From Pegea sp. RAD2-039 (Eukaryota > Chordata > Thaliacea > Salpida > Salpidae), in NCBI GenBank assembly GCA_034620365.1, contig JAQGEQ010000056.1:1-64000 (forward strand): a DNA stretch of 64,000 bases, in the 5' to 3' direction. Within the stretch, counting starts at the first letter, position 1. The number at the start of each line of letters is the position of its first letter. Positions 60,610 to 64,000 of this stretch are shown here, piece by piece. The translations under genes and the position numbers were made by a program. The notes beneath the pieces are model-generated. The model had not been told where the DNA came from, did no database searches, and worked only from the letters and a program-made list of their open reading frames with translations.

Positions 60610-61790
60610 ACAATTTAACGTTTTCATAGTAGTTCAATTAGTTGTGAATGATTTTTTTATATAAGTTAAAGCAAATAGAGTTAAAATTAAATTGTAAACA
60701 TTACTGTACCAAAACCTTCAAAAGTAAATATAACTTTTCCTGGGATATAACCTATGAAATATAATCAATTATCGTAATAGTGTTATACTTTAGTTGGGTT
60801 TTAACTTTGTTCTCTTTTATTGCTTTGAATAATCAATTAATATATTTTTATTAGTGAAATTGGCTAAGAATTTCTATGCGCATTTTGTGGCTAGATTTAA
60901 GCTTTCGAATTGAAAAATACTAATATTTATTTGAGAGTCTTGTCGTTTTTGGACACAGGTATAGCTTAAAGAAGTTGATAAAGAAGTATGGATTCTGAGA
61001 ACTAAATGTCATTGCGATAAGGTTAAGAAGATTGGTGGATTTTGCAAAGATTATAGAAACAAAATTCTGCAATTCAAAGTCAGATGAAAGGGTACAATGA
61101 AAAGGTCAAAGCCAAAGTCTTGACATCAAGATATTTGTGGAGTAATAATTCCAATGATTGAATTTTGACTTGTTGAATGTGCAGCAGGTTGACGAGGAAA
61201 AGTTTAAGTTCAGACTTTTTCTAGTACATAGACCAATTGTGTATACATGTAGAGCTGTTTAAAGTTGTAAAGGAATGCAAAAAAAACTACTGCCATCTGC
61301 ATATATGTGGTATAACAGTGAAATACTGTGCTGATGACGTAAATGTGTTAAACGTCATATGCTGGTTTTAAGTAGCTCGTATCGTTAGTATTCTTATCTG
61401 TATGGTTAGTCCCTTAATATAATTTTAATCAAGCTATATATCAAGAGTCCATATCATTATAGTTTATTTAAACTATTATAATTTTTTTGTTGAGTAAATA
61501 GTTGCCAGTTGTTTTGGCGTTATTGGAACTTAGTGTAGTTAAGATTAGCAACGGTTAAGGTAGTTTGCTTGCTATACTTAATAGAGATTTGAATAAGATT
61601 ATACTTAAAAAAGAATAGTTAGTTTTTTTACTGTAACAAAGTTTTCAAAATTGGATACACTTAGAAACCAATTTTACTTATGTAAAATATGAAACAACGC
61701 TGGAACAGTTGTATCTAAGAAAAGCAAATAAGAAAACACATAGCCAGGAAAATAAATAAGAGACGATCTGATATGACTATCAAGACTAGA
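60610..61790. other. Gap with nothing recognised
   Basis: Sequence between the kinase fragment and the O3 remnant. It is less repetitive than the rest of the window and has no match I can see elsewhere in it, but no frame, splice pattern or RNA gene stands out. Confidence 0.45.
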
Positions 61791-61799
61791 ACTGAGTAT

Positions 61800-62250
61800 T
61801 TGTGTGTTATTCAGCTTAATGAGAGAGCATCCGGTGGCTGTAATTATTATAAGGAAGAAAAGCTAATAAGGGAAATCAAAAAAGATCCTACCTTAAGGGC
61901 GAAGAACAAACAACCTTTAATAGAGATCTAATCAGGGATCAATTAGGAGGCAACAACTTTCTTGCTGCGAGGAAGTAATGATGGATGAAAGATGGAAGTA
62001 ATCACAAACAGTGACGGAGAGTTATGAGAGTTTTCCCGAGAATAATAATAAACTCTTTATAGGTTGTTACAACTATAGCAGAAAAACAATAATTGAAGCA
62101 AGATTCAAACTTTGTAGCGCTAGAACTTCCTTCCTATACTTTGTATTGTTGCATTTCGCGTGGTTCTTCAAAGTTTCCTGGAGATATACACGCTATAAGC
62201 AGTAGTAACAGCTAGATCTCATTTTGATAAGACCTAGCCTTCTAGTCAAT
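61800..62250 (+). pseudogene. Decayed copy of the O3 frame plus short repeat
   Basis: Plus-strand counterpart of 41067-41640: AATCAGGGATCAAT..GGA, GGAAGTAATCACAAAC and the ELPSYTLYCCIS-type stretch align, with several stops. The last 90 bp match 4554-4640. The open frame at 62011-62205 is in another reading frame and is not supported. Confidence 0.45.
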
Positions 62251-62639
62251 GTGCTATTGATGTGACCACACCAAAAAGCTGATTGCAACAATGATCACTC
62301 TATTATTTTGGTGTTTGGGTTTTTCAGGTATAGTAAAATATTAGTAAGAAATAAACACCGTACATTAAACTGCGCGTAGACACCATTGCATTGTGCATTC
62401 TGGATAAAGTTAATAAAAAGAATAATTTCAACTCAAATATCAATTCAGTTCTAACAAGAAAACTTGCAATAGAAAAAATTAGAATTAAGGATAAAACATT
62501 AAGCTAATTGAAATCTATATAAATCTGTAAAAAACAAATTTTGCAGTCGAACAATAAACAACAAAAGGCAGAAATTTGATAGGGTTTAAAAAGAATATAT
62601 TGTGACTAAATATTCATGAAAACATAAAAAGCTCAAGAG

Positions 62640-64000
62640 TTAAAAACAGCGGCTTGATTTAGGTAAGATATGTTTAGGTTGCTAAAACTAAATCAGCAGT
62701 GGGAAAGTCAGAAAAACTAAGTATTTTGAGTAAACAGATTATGAAAAATCATAAGTTTCAACATCTAAATATAATATATAAATAAAAGGATTGAATAATA
62801 AAACTGTAAGTTAACATATCCCAAACACAATATGAAAAATAAGACAGAAAATGTAGAAACTATAGGTGTTTGACTTTACTTGTGAAGACAAATTATCAAA
62901 TGATTTCTTTTTAAGAAAATATTAATAGAAATAATGGCAAAAAATCCAGGGATGGATCTTAACACCTTAGTTATCCTGTAGGAAAAACTCTCAAAAGCAA
63001 AATGTTCAACATCTCAATTTAGTCTTGTGATCCGTATCTCATCCATCTTAAAATTGGCAAAGCTTTCAGAAGGTCGCTAGCAAAAGCGAATCCTTCCTCA
63101 ATGAGCCTCCATTGAACATCTTATGTCCTATCTCCACCAGTAACTATAATCCTTAAGAGTGTAGCAATGCTATACAATTTACTCAACACAGTATAAGACT
63201 GAATGATAGTGGTCCAAAGGGATTGAATAATATTACATCTCAACTATCTTAAAAGCTATTTAAACCAAATAATTATGATTACAAAAGCAAATATATTTTA
63301 TTTTTTGTACTTATTTATTATGTTTTGGTTTTAGCTCATTCAAAGATTTAAGTTATAAGTTATTTTTAAACGTAAGATATTCAGTATTGTAAATAGTTTG
63401 ATTTTAAGTTTAGAATAAATGTTTTTGTCAGATGTCTGCTGAGTTTTTGTAGGAAAAGAAAGAAAATATTTTAGCTGTCTAATTTTTATACTAATTTTAC
63501 AACAATATTGAAAGAATTCTGTAAAAAGATTTGAAACAATTAATTTTCTACAAATTTCTTTTGTTTTGTTTTTGGTTTTGGTAAACAGTTATTTCATAAC
63601 TGCTATGCAACATAGAAAATAATACTTCAAGGACCGTTTATTCATCTATTTGTTGTTCCTGTTTTTCCCATATCTGCAACATTAATTAAAGTTATAGGTT
63701 TTTTCTTAAGCCGTGATCCTTAAGACCTTTGCATTATGTTTCTGCAGTCATATTATTTCATGTTTGCTGTAAGAGCTGTGTATTTTCTGATTTGAATTTG
63801 TTTAAGAACTAAAAGTTCACAACTATCATTTACTTAATATTTCAAAAGATTACTGAAAGCATGCCTTTTGTAGTTGACTTAACTTGCTTTTTTTTATGGT
63901 AATCGGAGTACGTATGAACAGTAGATTTTTTACTGCATAGGTAAATATGATTGAAAAATTAGTTTTTGTGCCATGCATTCTTTTATTTCTATCTTCATGG
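62640..64000 (+). repeat. WIPI 5' flank duplicon, copy 4, cut by window end
   Basis: Matches 36140-37500 over its whole length, including the first 150 bp that copies 1 and 3 lack, and carries the O1 block at 63000-63245 on the minus strand. By analogy a WIPI-like frame, intact or not, may lie about 1 kb beyond the window. Confidence 0.7.

Noticed and set aside
1..64000. CRISPR array or bacterial-type defence system
   Set aside because: No regularly spaced short repeats and all recognisable genes are animal families with introns.

Overview
This is eukaryotic, metazoan DNA. It is very AT-rich, has spliceosomal introns (many only 55-160 bp), AATAAA polyadenylation hexamers and a decayed CR1/L2-like LINE, and its genes belong to animal families: BTB-BACK-Kelch, WIPI/Atg18, LRR1, CDK5 and C2H2 zinc fingers. 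An invertebrate such as a flatworm or cnidarian fits, but the sequence alone does not fix the phylum. I see no prokaryotic operon, CRISPR array, rRNA or convincing tRNA.

The window is dominated by repeated segmental duplication of a small set of genes. A KLHL-type gene occurs six times: 1-825, 12118-14047, 29553-32362 on the minus strand, 43172-45981, 50306-53117 and 54726-57156. A WIPI-like gene occurs at 38493-39599, 48588-49286 and 26805-27285 (minus), with a small 3' fragment near 11570. A homeodomain plus C2H2 gene occurs intact at 21368-23626 and as remnants near 1.4-4.2, 27.3, 28.3-29.0 and 53.7-54.6 kb. A predicted membrane protein occurs as three tandem copies at 32.9-36.1 kb. A CDK5-like kinase fragment sits beside LINE debris at 16.4-20.5 kb and again at 58.0-60.6 kb. 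In most families one copy reads through cleanly and the others carry stops, frameshifts or truncations.

Layout: 0-4.4 kb holds the 3' end of a broken KLHL gene and broken homeodomain/zinc-finger copies. 4.8-9.3 kb holds a duplicated WIPI 5' flank followed by an intronless LRR1-like gene. 9.6-14.0 kb is a mosaic of KLHL and WIPI debris. 14-20.5 kb is repeats, LINE and kinase remnants. 21.3-23.6 kb holds the intact homeodomain/zinc-finger gene. 23.6-28.3 kb is AT-rich with gene scraps. 28.3-46.5 kb contains a large inverted repeat whose arms each hold a broken KLHL copy, with the tandem membrane-protein genes and the full WIPI-like gene in its spacer. 46.5-57.7 kb holds a truncated WIPI copy, the single intact KLHL gene and another broken one. 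The rest repeats the LINE/kinase segment and the start of a further WIPI 5' flank cut by the window end.

Functionally, the intact genes suggest a CUL3 substrate adaptor (KLHL), a possible CUL2 substrate receptor (LRR1-like), a PROPPIN that has lost part of its lipid-binding motif, and a transcription-factor-like protein. There is no sign that they form one pathway; what they share is repeated co-duplication.
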